The notes under the pieces were generated by a model. It was given only the letters and a program-made list of their open reading frames with translations. It was not told the DNA's origin and ran no database searches. A program made the translations under genes and the position numbers. This document shows, piece by piece, positions 21,101 through 30,470 of a DNA stretch of 31,014 bases (positions are counted from its first letter, which is position 1; each line of letters begins with the position of its first letter). Source of the DNA: Amphimedon queenslandica (taxonomy: Eukaryota > Porifera > Demospongiae > Haplosclerida > Niphatidae); the NCBI RefSeq assembly GCF_000090795.2, contig NW_003546407.1:3440-34453 (forward strand), given 5' to 3'.

Positions 21101-22429
21101 ATAAACTGGTAACTTAGATCCAACAGTTTATAAGTGGCATCAACATAGAGTAATTCAGGATATGCATCAAAGACGTCACACATTTGTTTGACTTAAAAAA
21201 TAATCCCAGGAAGCTATTGTCATTATCTAAAAACACAAATGTATTAGCACCTATTGTAATTAAAAACAGATTAGTGGTTTATGCTTGCTGGCGCCTAATT
21301 TCTCATATTCCAGTATATATTATATTACTGCACATATACCTGGCTATTTTTGCGGGGATATAATCTTTGTGCATTGATAACAGTGCACAAATCACTGATA
21401 ATCCAATTTAAGAATAAAATGTGAGCAGTCCTAATATCCTGGCCATACGATTGGCAAAAGGGAAAGAATTAAAGCCCTGCATCGGCAATACACATACGTA
21501 ATTAAAGTTTTCCACTAACAGGATTAGACGAAAAGGCAATCTGGCATGTGAATGGCATTAAGTTTTTAATTTAGTGCATGACACATCAACTCAGGCAACC
21601 TGCCACACACTACTCAGAACTTGACTCACCATAGTTTTCTTTCAAAAATTTGACAACTGCTTCCAGGTTATTCCTTGTATTCTCCTTGTTAGCCCCAGAG
21701 CACAAATTAGTCAAGTCCTGTCTTCTGGCAAAGCTCTTCTTGAACCAGCTTCTTGTTAGCTTTTATGTGGAGCAGCAACAATTTATTTTCCTTCACTACT
21801 TCTGAAAGTTTCCTTTTCTGTCGCAAATGCTTGTGAAGATTCTAAAATATACCAACAATGAAAAATTTTGTAAATTAAAACAGTGCTCACTACATCATGC
21901 CAGCCGTGTACTGGCCTCAGGCCCTCATGGCACCTACCTGTGATAACACATGGCTGTGTTCCAATATGAGACCGGTAACAATCAAATTTTTTCCATTTTT
22001 ATTGACCTTCAAGGATATAGAGACGGGACAATCCTGTTTGAATGTTCTAGAAAAATAATAGACAACACATGCACATCATGAGTGATGAGTCAGACAGAGT
22101 AATTATAAAAATATTTAGGGACAAACTTACAAGGAACTTCTACTACCAGTACCTCTGCTTCGAAAATGTTGACCTCCATGAATACAACAGTATTGTAACT
22201 GATAATACCTCAAATCCTTCTTATTTAAAGGCCGTTCTACTCTTTTCCTGGCAGCTGCTAGCTTCTCTTTTCCAGAACTTCGTAAAATTCTTTTCTTTAT
22301 ATAGCTTACTTTCTTTTCAAGTTCAATAAAAGACAAAAAGGTCTCACCAACAGTAAATACCAGGTTTAGATCGCTTTTATCCTGGGAAGTAGAACTCATA
22401 CTGTTGCTCACACTAGAACACGTTGCCAT
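18175..22429 (-). pseudogene. ZSWIM1/3-like protein: FAR1-like, RNase-H-like MULE core, SWIM and PHD fingers
   Basis: Exon 1 (22429-22131): VGETFLSFIELEKK … YYQLQYCCIHGGQHFRSRGT, a FAR1-like DNA-binding start. Exon 2 (22046-21938): TFKQDCPVSISLKVNKNGKN … LEHSHVLSQ, completing its C..H.H pattern. Exon 3 (21841-21630): LHKHLRQKRKLSEVVKENKL … NNLEAVVKFLKENYG. Exon 4 on (21226): DAYPELLYVDATYKLLDLS (first Asp), GIRWMFETF, AVMSDKDINEREV, ICLFHSLHTV, NENWDTIKDEWVLGF, N*LECINGKLKQLF, RTERDHKAALMCNKLKVQPF. SWIM finger: CGCMFFTSMKLPCRHILALR (20315-20257). Later exons: SGDEVKLVEIDDRVL, VDDCESDSSTSDYDDE, MRGWPKGHKLTTVGL (RGRPKG-like), VDNGILASAMTSDELIEED, and a PHD finger CDSCLLWYHCSC … KKWFCKTCYSS to the TAA at 18175. 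Exons 1 and 2 join in phase. Several frameshifts and the stop at N*LEC disable it. Likely the element's own transposase. Confidence 0.8.
18817..19025. mobile_element. hAT-like MITE with TAGTTT-type hexamers, nested in the MULE-related element
   Basis: Starts CAGTGTTGTTTCGGTGTT and ends with the inverse of TAGTGTTGTATTGGTT; both resemble hAT ends. It is flanked by ATACATAT on both sides (18809-18816 and 19026-19033), an 8-bp target duplication. The interior is mostly hexamers such as TTTTAG and TATTAG. The right flank is a short tandem of about 19-20 bp that also contains ATACATAT, which slightly weakens the duplication as evidence. It lies in an intron of the ZSWIM-type gene. Confidence 0.6.
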
Positions 22430-22439
22430 TGTTATGAAC

Positions 22440-22567
22440 AGGACTATCGTTATATTAGAGGGAAAGTATGGCCTCTTTGCCTGGAAGAGGAAATTTTGTC
22501 CTACTGTACCGTTGCCGGGAAGCATACTTAAAATATTCCGCTCCCGTTACAGGGACAGGAGACAGCG
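22440..22567 (-). repeat. Right terminal inverted repeat of the MULE-related element
   Basis: Inverse of the left arm. The start codon of the gene lies 11 bases inside it, so the arm probably carries the promoter. Confidence 0.8.
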
Positions 22568-22799
22568 TTTCATAAAAGTAGTTATTCTGAACAAAAAATG
22601 ATAACTAAAATTTTACTGTCATTATATTACTTTAAAATAAATCAATCAATGTCTTTGGTGTTTTGACTCTAGGAGCAGAAACTCTGTGGCTTATCTCACC
22701 TACACATCAAGACAAATTGGCTTGAATTCAACTAAATCGTAAAACTTATAATGGAATGCCAGCTTCTATCTAAGGGCCATCACTTTCTCCTGTGTTAAT

Positions 22800-25659
22800 G
22801 CACCTTGTCCTTTCTAGCCATGAACTACATTTCCTCGAAATACTATTACCAAAGCATGACTCCTTGGCTAACCATACTGCCAGTCTTCTAGCATTTACTG
22901 CACTATTAATCTTAGGGTATATTTTAATTACTGCATCGGGATCTTGAAGTACATCTTCTGAATTGGTGGAGAAGTAGGCTGAACAGCTATTCCCCCAAGT
23001 GATTGCTGCCCAGCTGCTGGAGGAGTTATTGAAGTATCAGGATTAGGAGTTTTGGAGCTGCCAGTTTTGGAAAAGTTATTGTTGGAGCTGGACCAACTGG
23101 GTGATGTGGAGACACCGAAGGCTAAAGTGGAGATACTGAAGGCTGAGTAATAGTGAAAGGTCCAAGTTCAAAAGCCGATTGAGTTACAGCAAACTTACAA
23201 CGTGTTAGTGGAGGTTAAAGAGCAGGTGATGAAGCTTTTACAACGTTGATTGGCAACTGAGAAATAATTACATACAAGAAAGGAAGTACACGCAATTTCT
23301 CATAAAGAGCTACACATACATACATGTACATCTTCATGCAGCAAGCTAATTACCTGCATGAGAAGTTAAGTTTTTATGTAAATGAAATGGAGACTGATGG
23401 TAATGTCTAAAGTAGAAAATATGTGTGAGCATCAGTAACGGCAGTACTAAAACTAACCATTGATCCGAATAAATGATTCATAATGACACTGCATTGAAAA
23501 AGACAGCTGGGTTTGCTTCTCTAATCTGTCAACATGAACTCCTTTTAAGGAATTTATAGTTTCTATAAATGCAGTATTATAAGTATTATAATGAAAATTG
23601 AAATCTATTTGACTATACTAGAATTAATAGAAGGTGGTGCAAGAGGTGGAGCATTTTCCAAAATGTCAACATCAAAACTTCCGTACAATTATGAGTTACA
23701 ATTAGCAACCATTGATGATAATGGTGTAGAAGCCACACGTACAGACTCTGATGTTTGACACAGTTCATTTTCTAGAAAATAAATGCATATTCATTGTGCA
23801 ATAATACTAATACATTGCTTATTGTTCCTTTGCTATAGTAATACAGACTCATTGTACTGCCTAGTATTTCTGAGGTAGGCAATGAAACATCAGGCCTGAG
23901 GTCTATCAGATGTGAATGCAGTGTGTTACTATTACAATACTTTAACTATTACATGTATCACTACCGTTGCTATTTCAATTACTATGCCAAAACACCATAG
24001 TGTTTAATATAGGTACATGTACATACTAAAGATTAAAAGTTAATCTCATTTACTTTAGTTTCTAATGAAGATAATAATGTACAAGTACATGTGCGTAGGC
24101 CCCTATCAACAGATAAGGCTTTGAAGTACAGTATGCTCTGTTATTTGTAGGAGGAAAAGTATCTGACAATTGATTGTGTAGCTGTTGTTACTCATTTAGT
24201 GAAACACTTCACATAATAGTTGCCTATAATATTAAAATCATAATACTTTAGCTAATTATTACTTTACTATTATTTGGCATGTTATCATTACTATTACAAT
24301 TATTTATTATTACATTACAATTATACCCCAGGCCTGCAGATATGTAAGCATCAAGTAAAGGAACAAAAATATATGAGACAACACTATAGGTAATACATGT
24401 ACAATGTAATTACTGTTATATATACATGTATTGTACTTGCAACACATGTATGTACATAAGTTTGACAAAAGTGACTCTGGCAGAGGTCGATCTTTTGAAC
24501 TACAATATATTGGAGAAAGAGGTGTTTTTGAAGAAAGTGTAGAAACAAGAGATGCTCCAAATAAGAGGGAGGTGCTGCCAGAATCAGTGGCGGAGCTGAA
24601 CCCGGGCCCACACGGGCCTAAGCCCGGGCATCAAAGCTCTGTAATGAGATTCATTAGATGCAATTTAAACAATTCCTTGCCTAAAGTTTAGATAAAGCCA
24701 ACAAGCCTCACCAGAGTACAAACAAGGGTATACAGGTGCATATAAGTAATTATTAGCAAGCACTTTTCAAGTAAAATACCCAAAGAAAAAGTTAGAAAGT
24801 GGACATACCCACATCCGGACCCGGGCATCAGTTTTGTTCCAGCTCCGCCACTGGCCAGAACAGAACTTGTAGATGCCTGATGTGATGTAGGTGCACCACT
24901 GGTATTACTCCATACAGTTGATGATGTAGAAGATGTACAAGTAGCAACGCTGTTTATTACAACTGGAGGAGAAACAGCGGTATGTGTGATTTTAGATTGT
25001 TGGTCTATAGAAATACAATAACTACATGTAACAAATCATTTTGGTTGCAACCTTTTTCCTTCTTTTTGTCTTTATTTAGTTTTGCTGACCTACGTGTACC
25101 TTTAGATCTTTCAGTTTGCCTTTCTTTACCTAATTAAGAAAAAAGTTTTTATTTCAATTACAAGTACCACAGCACTATCATTTCTTTTCCTTTCAGTTGG
25201 TTTAGGCTTGTCAAGTTTGCTATTACCACTTACACCATCTCTTTCCATTGTAAAGACTCACATCACCATCTTCATCATTACTTTCACTAGAGTCATCAAT
25301 AAAATCTGGATTATATATCCCATCTAAAAATTGTTCTTCCACATTAATTACAATATCATTTGTGCCTACATGTAGATATACCATAATTTGATTTCAAACT
25401 GTAATAAATTTCAACATACTAGAGGTTAGAACTATTCTATTGTATCTAGCTTTTTTCTCCACAACATGACAAAAGCTACCAGGCTCTAACTATGATTGTT
25501 TTAAAACTAGAGCAGCTGCTTTGATAACAGACTGTTTATGTGGCTCATAATACACCAGATAGTAGGGAGCTACAGCACAAAATTTTATCGAGCCAAATAC
25601 ATGATTTGCTTACGATTCTTTGAGACTTCATCCTGCTTTAACTGTTTTCTGATACTCAT
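22800..25659 (-). pseudogene. BEN-domain-like gene, minus-strand copy, broken by a hAT MITE
   Basis: Possible first exon at 25659-25615 (MSIRKQLKQDEVSRI), but its phase does not join the next exon. Exon 25365 to about 25200: INVEEQFLDGIYNPDFIDDS, then after a shift SKLDKPKPTERKRND. 25129-25050: ERQTERSKGTRRSAKLNKDK. 25004-24862: Ser/Thr-rich, continuing at 24576 beyond a hAT insertion. About 23772-23620: Ser/Thr-rich, ending ILENAPPLAPPSIN. 23256-22800: proline-rich (PSVSPHHPVGPAPTITF, with two stops), then after a shift the BEN-like start EDVLQDPDAVIKIYPKINSA, RLAVWLAKESCFGNSIS. The order acidic motif, basic stretch, Ser/Thr, APPLAPP, BEN-like matches the copy at 6451-8170. Here the proline part has no 21-bp array, and the last half of the domain is missing. 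Confidence 0.55.
24585..24853. mobile_element. hAT-type MITE with 8-bp target duplication, inserted in a BEN-like exon
   Basis: Begins CAGTGGCGGAGCTG and ends with its inverse AGCTCCGCCACTG. It is flanked by GCCAGAAT (24577-24584) and GCCAGAAC (24854-24861), an 8-bp duplication with one difference. The interior is GC-rich near the left end (cccgggcccacacgggccta) and has no useful open frame. Removing it and one duplication rejoins the Ser/Thr-rich exon. Confidence 0.85.
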
Positions 25660-25740
25660 TTTAACTGAGAAAAGAAACTGTGTGGCCTAAAAGAGAGTAA
25701 CGCAGCCTTCACAGTAGCTTCACTGCACTTCAGTTTTGTG

Positions 25741-25799
25741 TTTTGCGCATTTGCAGTTTTGCGTATTTGCAGTTTTGCAGTCAAACGCGTTTTGACTGC
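25741..25799. promoter_or_regulatory. 16-bp repeats and a palindrome upstream of the minus-strand BEN-like gene
   Basis: ttttgcgcatttgcag and ttttgcgtatttgcag follow each other directly (25741-25772), with a partial third copy (ttttgcag). They run into a palindrome (gcagtcaaa, cgcg, ttttgactgc; 25777-25799). This lies about 100 bp upstream of the putative start codon at 25659 and could be a protein-binding array. Function is inferred from position only. Confidence 0.35.
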
Positions 25800-25990
25800 A
25801 AAATGCGTGTCAACATGAAATTGACCACACCCACCAAAGCAAATACGAAGGTATACCGATCTGTACACTATCGGCACACTGCGCATGTGCGATTCTAGTA
25901 CTTATATCTTGCGAAAGCACAACATATTTCCTATGCAGCTTCACCGCATTTATAAGCGCAGCTACTCAGTAGCTACTTAGCTTTTTTTTC

Positions 25991-26003
25991 GCCCTGTACT
26001 GTA
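25991..26003 (-). repeat. Tc1-type element end, right orientation
   Basis: Reverse complement reads TA-CAGTACAGGGCGAAAAAAAAG. It is oriented towards the left, facing the end at 16546, and marks the boundary between the BEN-like block and the next decayed gene. Confidence 0.6.
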
Positions 26004-26673
26004 TGATCTTCATCATAATACAGTGTACTTTACCTGAGGCACTGTAACCAGTCACTGTTCCCATATACCAAGTACAACTACCTGGATAATCACTCTCATC
26101 TTGAAACCTGTTTGATTTGCTTCCCAATTGGGGTCATGGGTTTTTTAAGAAAGGATTCAAATTCAGCTTGTAGACTATGTGTAATAAAATCCTGTAGCTC
26201 ATGCACAATATCAGTGATAGGACGCCGTTTACAATCAGATGTTATGGTTATTGGCACAGACTAACCCAGTACTTTCTTCCTAATTTAAATTTGGGTTTCT
26301 AAGACACCAATCTTTAACAATCTCTATTTCTTGCTTCACTAAAATTACTCATCATGTCAAATTTTAGCAGTTTATCATCAAGCTCTTGTGAATGAGTTAT
26401 CAGGTGGAGTTGAGAGAGTTTGTTTTCATCATGAATCTTTTTCTTCATTTTTTCTCTCTTAGAACGCTCATAAATCATTTTCTTTTGTTTTTGCTAAGCT
26501 CCAGCACCGTCTTCTTCATCATATGCTTGTTTTACTTTACTGCCATGTCAATGAACGTATATTGCTTCTCCTTCAAAAGCTCTGAGAGCCATGTTACAGT
26601 CTGATTTCTCTTAAACTGAACTAAATGTGATCTCGACATCTGATCAAAGTTAGGTAAAGCTGTGGGAAGGTAG

Positions 26674-27024
26674 CAGGGGCGTAGCTAGGCTGAAATCTCT
26701 GGTAGGGCAGAAAGCAGGAGGGGGTAACTTTGGCGTGCAAAGCGCGATGAAAGTTTTGCCACATCCACTTTTCTGAGGGGCCACGCCCACAATAATGCCA
26801 TATATTTTTAATAGTTATTAGATGAACATTGGTGAAAATCAAAGAGTTACCTGTCTTTTAGCCATGTCATTCCCTGTGGGAGGCGTATCAGTTTAAACTA
26901 GTGGGTGTGTTGTCATGCCCTCACATACACAATGAATACTAATATCACCAGCTACCAATGGTAGGGCATGCCTTCACATTGATAGGCAAATGACCTACCC
27001 AGCCCTACCTTGACTACGCCCCTG
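26674..27024. mobile_element. hAT-type MITE, copy 1
   Basis: Begins CAGGGGCGTAGCTAGG and ends with the inverse of CAGGGGCGTAGTCAAGG. It is flanked by GAAGGTAG on both sides (26666-26673 and 27025-27032), a perfect 8-bp target duplication. It interrupts the decayed gene at LPTTLPNFDQ. No open frame of note. Confidence 0.85.
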
Positions 27025-27354
27025 GAAGGTAGTCTGTAGCGCATAAACAGTACCGATTGTGAAAGCTGTTGTGAATGAGTTATCAGGTGGAAGTGAGAGA
27101 GTTTGTTTTCATCATAAATCTTTTTTTCATTTTTTCTCTCTTAAAACGCTCATAAATCATTTCTTTTGTTTTTGCTAAGCTCCAGCACCCTCCTTTTCAT
27201 CATATGCTTGTTTTACTTTAATGCAATGTCAATGAATGTATATTGCTTCTCCTTTGAAAGCTCTGAGAGCCATGTTACAGTCTGATTTCTCTTAATCTGA
27301 ACTAAATTTGATCATGACATATGATCAAAGTTAGGTAAAGTTGTGGGAAGGTAG

Positions 27355-27710
27355 CAGGGGCGTAGCTAGGCTGAAATGTCTGGTAGGGCAAAAGTAGGGG
27401 GAAAATTTGGGGTGCAAAGCACGCCAAAAATTTTGCCACACCCACTTTTTTTAGAAGCCACGCCCACAATAATGCTGCATATTTTTAATAGTTATTTGAT
27501 AGACGTCGGTGAAAATCAGAGTTACCTGTCTTATAGCCATGTCATTCCATGTGGACATTACTGCGGGAGGCGTGTCTATTTAAACTAGTGGGTGTGTTGT
27601 CATGCTCCACATGCACAATGAATACTATTATCACCAGCTACCAATGGTATGGCATGCCTTCACATTGGTAGGCAAATGCCCTACCCAGCCCTACCTTGAC
27701 TACGCCCCTG
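27355..27710. mobile_element. hAT-type MITE, copy 2 (duplicated with its flanks)
   Basis: Same ends as copy 1. The flank is GAAGGTAG on the left (27347-27354) and GAAAGTTG on the right (27711-27718). It was copied as part of the 683-bp tandem duplication rather than inserted independently. Confidence 0.8.
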
Positions 27711-29480
27711 GAAAGTTGTCATGTAGCGCATAAACAGACTAAAAAATATCGTTGCATGGTTGCAACTAGCACAGGGTATTTTTTGTTTCTTTGTCTGGAT
27801 TCCAGTGTGGACCAGCAGGAAGTTGGTCAACAGCATAGTTCATCTGTATTCTGTATTCTGTAATTTGAGTAATACCTCTTGTTCGAATTTGTTGCCAGCA
27901 CTTTGCTAGCACACTTAAGCTAATCAATGGCGGCATGTCTAAGATATATAATTTTACATGCTTTAGATGCCGAGACAAAATATCAGCTGCCCACTTATTG
28001 ATGAAGTTGCAGCTTCAAACAGTTCCTATAGTGTGTTGATCCTCAGAAGCTGAGTTAATTTTGATTTCAAAAAAATCAGAAAATGATTAAACATTGAGCA
28101 ATACTTTGGTATGCTTAATTTCGCAAAGAGCTTACAAAAACTCATGGACTAGAGTATCAACTCTAAAGTACTGCTGCTCACAATAATTGTCAATACCGCC
28201 AAGACTGTTTAGGAAAGCTTTTCTTAGGTTAACAGCGAGATGCATGTTTTGATGACATCGATAGTTTTAACAGCAGCTGCCATAAACCTTTCATCATTAT
28301 CTTTATGGCAATCCTTAATGAGTTTATAAATGAGTTTGTGACTTGCAGCAGAATCAGATTGTGACTATACAAATAATGTCCAATTGATACAATTTGGATT
28401 TGGTAGTCCTAACATTATAGAAGCAGCTCGTAACATTTCAAATTCCATAGATATCTTGAAGAGTACTAGCAGCAGTGCTATCTTTTAAGTCATTAACACC
28501 CTATTTGCTACTACTTCTCCAATTTTTTGATTATTAGTTGTTCCGTATGTATTGAGATGTGGTGATGAAAATTCTGAAAGCAAAGTTGCTTTGTGAGCAT
28601 CAGAAACCGTTTTACTTCCTGTTTCCTCATATAAGCTGCATACAACTTCTTTAGGAGTTCTAATGCTTCAATATTGTCCGTTGCATTGAAACACTTCAAA
28701 ACATGTAAATGATGCCATTTGTTTTGAAACTGGAACTTGCTCTCGTAATAAATTATAATAGGACATACTGATTTCAGACGCATATCTTTGTGAATTTCCT
28801 ATCACATACTGTATCATAGGCTTACAAACTTCAGTTACTGAATCATTTGAATCATCTGAGTCACTGTCAGCGGCTTCCAACAGTTAACTTCATAATCAAC
28901 ACATTCTTCAACTACTGACACATTCTTACATTTTAACTGACGGATCTCCTTAGAAGATTTTAATTTCTGTAAAAGGATTGAGTTTTGATGACTGATGTCA
29001 TGTAATGCAGTTTTTGACTGCAAAGTCAGTTGACCTCTTCTTTCCTCAACAGAAGTTTTTAGTTCTGCACATTCCAAATTTAATAGTTCTACTTGTTTAG
29101 AGAACACGCTTAGCTTCTTGGACATGCTTTTAACTTCTGGCTTGTATAAGTCATCGCTTCCTTTGAATGATGTTGCGACAATACAATTTTTTCAACGCAC
29201 TGATAAACGTTTTCAGATTGACAACCCTTACTATTTAGATGTAAATTAATTGCACAGTAGAGCTTTCAAAAATCTGTTTTAGTACATAATTACAATGCTG
29301 CCTTAAGTAATAATGAAGTGCTCAGTAGAATCTTATTGCAAGAATTCTTTAAGAGAAGGTCCAGCAATTGAATTTACAGCTGTCATTTTCCTTAATGAAG
29401 AAACTAGGCACTCCTTAGTCAATCCATTGGTAGTCAAAGTATCAGGATATGAATCATCAGCTTCAATGTTATAAGATATT

Positions 29481-29944
29481 AAAAAATTTTGTTATCATTA
29501 TCATTATTGACTACCTTCTTATCTACATACTCTTATGTATGGTCCCCAAGTACGCTACCAATATAAATGTGGTGGAGCTCCCTTTAACCCTTTCACGGTC
29601 AATAAGGCATTAATGTATCTTAAGATGGGTCTTTGAAATTGTCAATAACGCATTATTGCATCGAGATGCTTAATGCTGCTTAAAACTATTTTAACAATAG
29701 TCTGCTGCAGACAGTAAATAGTCTCCTGCTGCTTAAAACTATTTCTACAATAGTCTGCTGCAGAAAGTAAATAGTCTCGCAGCGCCAGACCAAGCCTTCC
29801 ATACCTGTGGGGTGGTCTAGAAAACTGCCCATATCAAATTTGTTCAAGGAAGTGAAGTGAAACTTAAGAAGCCATACGTGGATAATGGACTTTTGATGAA
29901 TTTTAAATGTAATTTTTAGAGGTGTGGCCATTCATACGACATGG
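29481..29944. other. Intergenic; 53-bp tandem pair
   Basis: It holds two copies of a 53-bp unit (29674-29726 and 29727-29779, starting tgctgcttaaaactattt) with few differences. The 81-codon minus frame at 29686-29931 shows no domain. The rest is the upstream region of the gene at 30002. Confidence 0.5.
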
Positions 29945-29945
29945 C

Positions 29946-29952
29946 ATAAATA
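29946..29952 (+). promoter_or_regulatory. TATA-like box
   Basis: ATAAATA stands 50 bp before the ATG at 30002. The spacing allows a short leader, so it is a plausible core promoter for that exon. Confidence 0.4.
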
Positions 29953-30001
29953 GTAGAGTAAAACTCAACTATCTATGAGCATGGCTTCCATGTGAGCTTC
30001 T

Positions 30002-30402
30002 ATGTGTGCGGAAGAGTGTTGTCTGTGTTATTCTAATGTTAGTAGTGGGACTCTGAGGCCTAAAAGGATCAGCATCAATGGAAATGCAGCTAAAGTGGTA
30101 ATGGATGTTCTGAATTCACTAACCCTCAAGTTTTTAGGGCTAAAATTATCTAATCGATTTAACAGTCAGGCTTTCTTTTGTCACAAGTGTAGGAGTATGG
30201 CAGAGGGGTTTGCAGCTCTTGTAATAAAGCTACAGTCAGAAGAGACTGAATTTAAGGAAGTAATTAAAGCGGTGCTAGATAAATATGATAGAGGTCGTAA
30301 GAGGCAGGTGGACAACGCACCAAGGAGAAGATCAAGAAGCACCAATTGTGGAATCCGTAGAATAGCATTGCAAAGATTCATAGACTTAACTCTGAAGTTT
30401 CT
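30002..30402 (+). CDS. First exon of a zinc-binding (ZAD-like) repeat-family protein
   Basis: The ATG at 30002 opens an uninterrupted frame. Residues 4-9 (EECCLC) and 59-62 (CHKC in FFCHKCRSM) give a C-x2-C … C-x2-C arrangement about 50 residues apart, as in ZAD-like N-terminal zinc domains. A short helical stretch (KLQSEETEFKEVIKAVLDKY) and a basic patch (PRRRSRSTN) follow. The frame meets TAA right after a strong donor, TCT|GTAAGT at 30402/30403, so I end the exon there (phase 2) and expect an intron. No downstream exon is recognised in the remaining 600 bp. The zinc domain resembles the N-terminus of the decayed gene at 2971-4218. This may be an intact, expressed member, but the function is unknown. 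Confidence 0.5.
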
Positions 30403-30470
30403 GTAAGTTCCTTATTAAATTATTTTGGTAGCTCATTTTAATGTATATATATGTATAATATATAATATGA

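Larger units (their letters stand above)
17997..22567. mobile_element. MULE-related DNA transposon with long TIRs, 9-bp target duplication and a ZSWIM-type gene
   Basis: The left end reads tGCTGTCTCCTG…AACGGGAGtGGAATATTTTA and the right end, reversed, cGCTGTCTCCTG…AACGGGAGcGGAATATTTTA. The match continues through GGCAACrGTACArTArGACAAAA to about 130 bp, mostly differing by transitions. It is flanked by TTTCACAAA (17988-17996) and TTTCATAAA (22568-22576), a 9-bp target duplication with one difference, the length known for Mutator-like elements. The single minus-strand gene starts at 22429 and stops at 18175, just inside each arm, so the element is complete in layout. It is 4571 bp, including a nested hAT MITE. 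The gene is broken, so the copy cannot move on its own. Confidence 0.85.
26386..27750. repeat. Tandem duplication, two units of about 683 bp
   Basis: Both units start ttgtgaatgagttatcaggt (26386 and 27069), carry the same coding remnant, then the same hAT MITE, then tgtagcgcataaacag. Differences are scattered substitutions and small indels. The MITE target duplication is perfect in the first unit and altered in the second, so the insertion came before the duplication. Confidence 0.85.
26060..29480 (-). pseudogene. Decayed sponge/cnidarian repeat-family gene with coiled coils
   Basis: Reads on the minus strand through many frame breaks. IEADDSYPDTLTTNGLTKEC (from about 29480). A coiled coil from MSKKLSVFSKQVELL (29125). 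YNIEALELLKKLYAAYMRKQ and EVKRFLMLTKQ (about 28680-28590). HKLIYKLIKDCHKDNDERFM, then MHLAVNLRKAFLNSLGGIDN and FRVDTLVHEFL (28340-28145). KWAADILSRHLKHVKLYILD (about 27990). LPTTLPNFDQMSRSHLVQFK (about 26650). KQKKMIYERSKREKMKKKIH, then KLSQLHLITHSQELDDKLL. KRRPITDIVHELQDFITHSL (about 26230). I recall NLRKAFL…VDTLVHEF and SRS.L.QFKRN.T…KLS.LHLIT.S.EL together in large multi-copy cnidarian genes; their superfamily is not known to me. The part before KRRPITD is tandemly duplicated with a hAT MITE. Confidence 0.55.

Noticed and set aside
22127-22525. Upstream extension of the ZSWIM-type ORF starting at 22525
   Set aside because: The first 32 codons lie inside the terminal inverted repeat and differ in character; the ATG at 22429 just inside the arm fits better.
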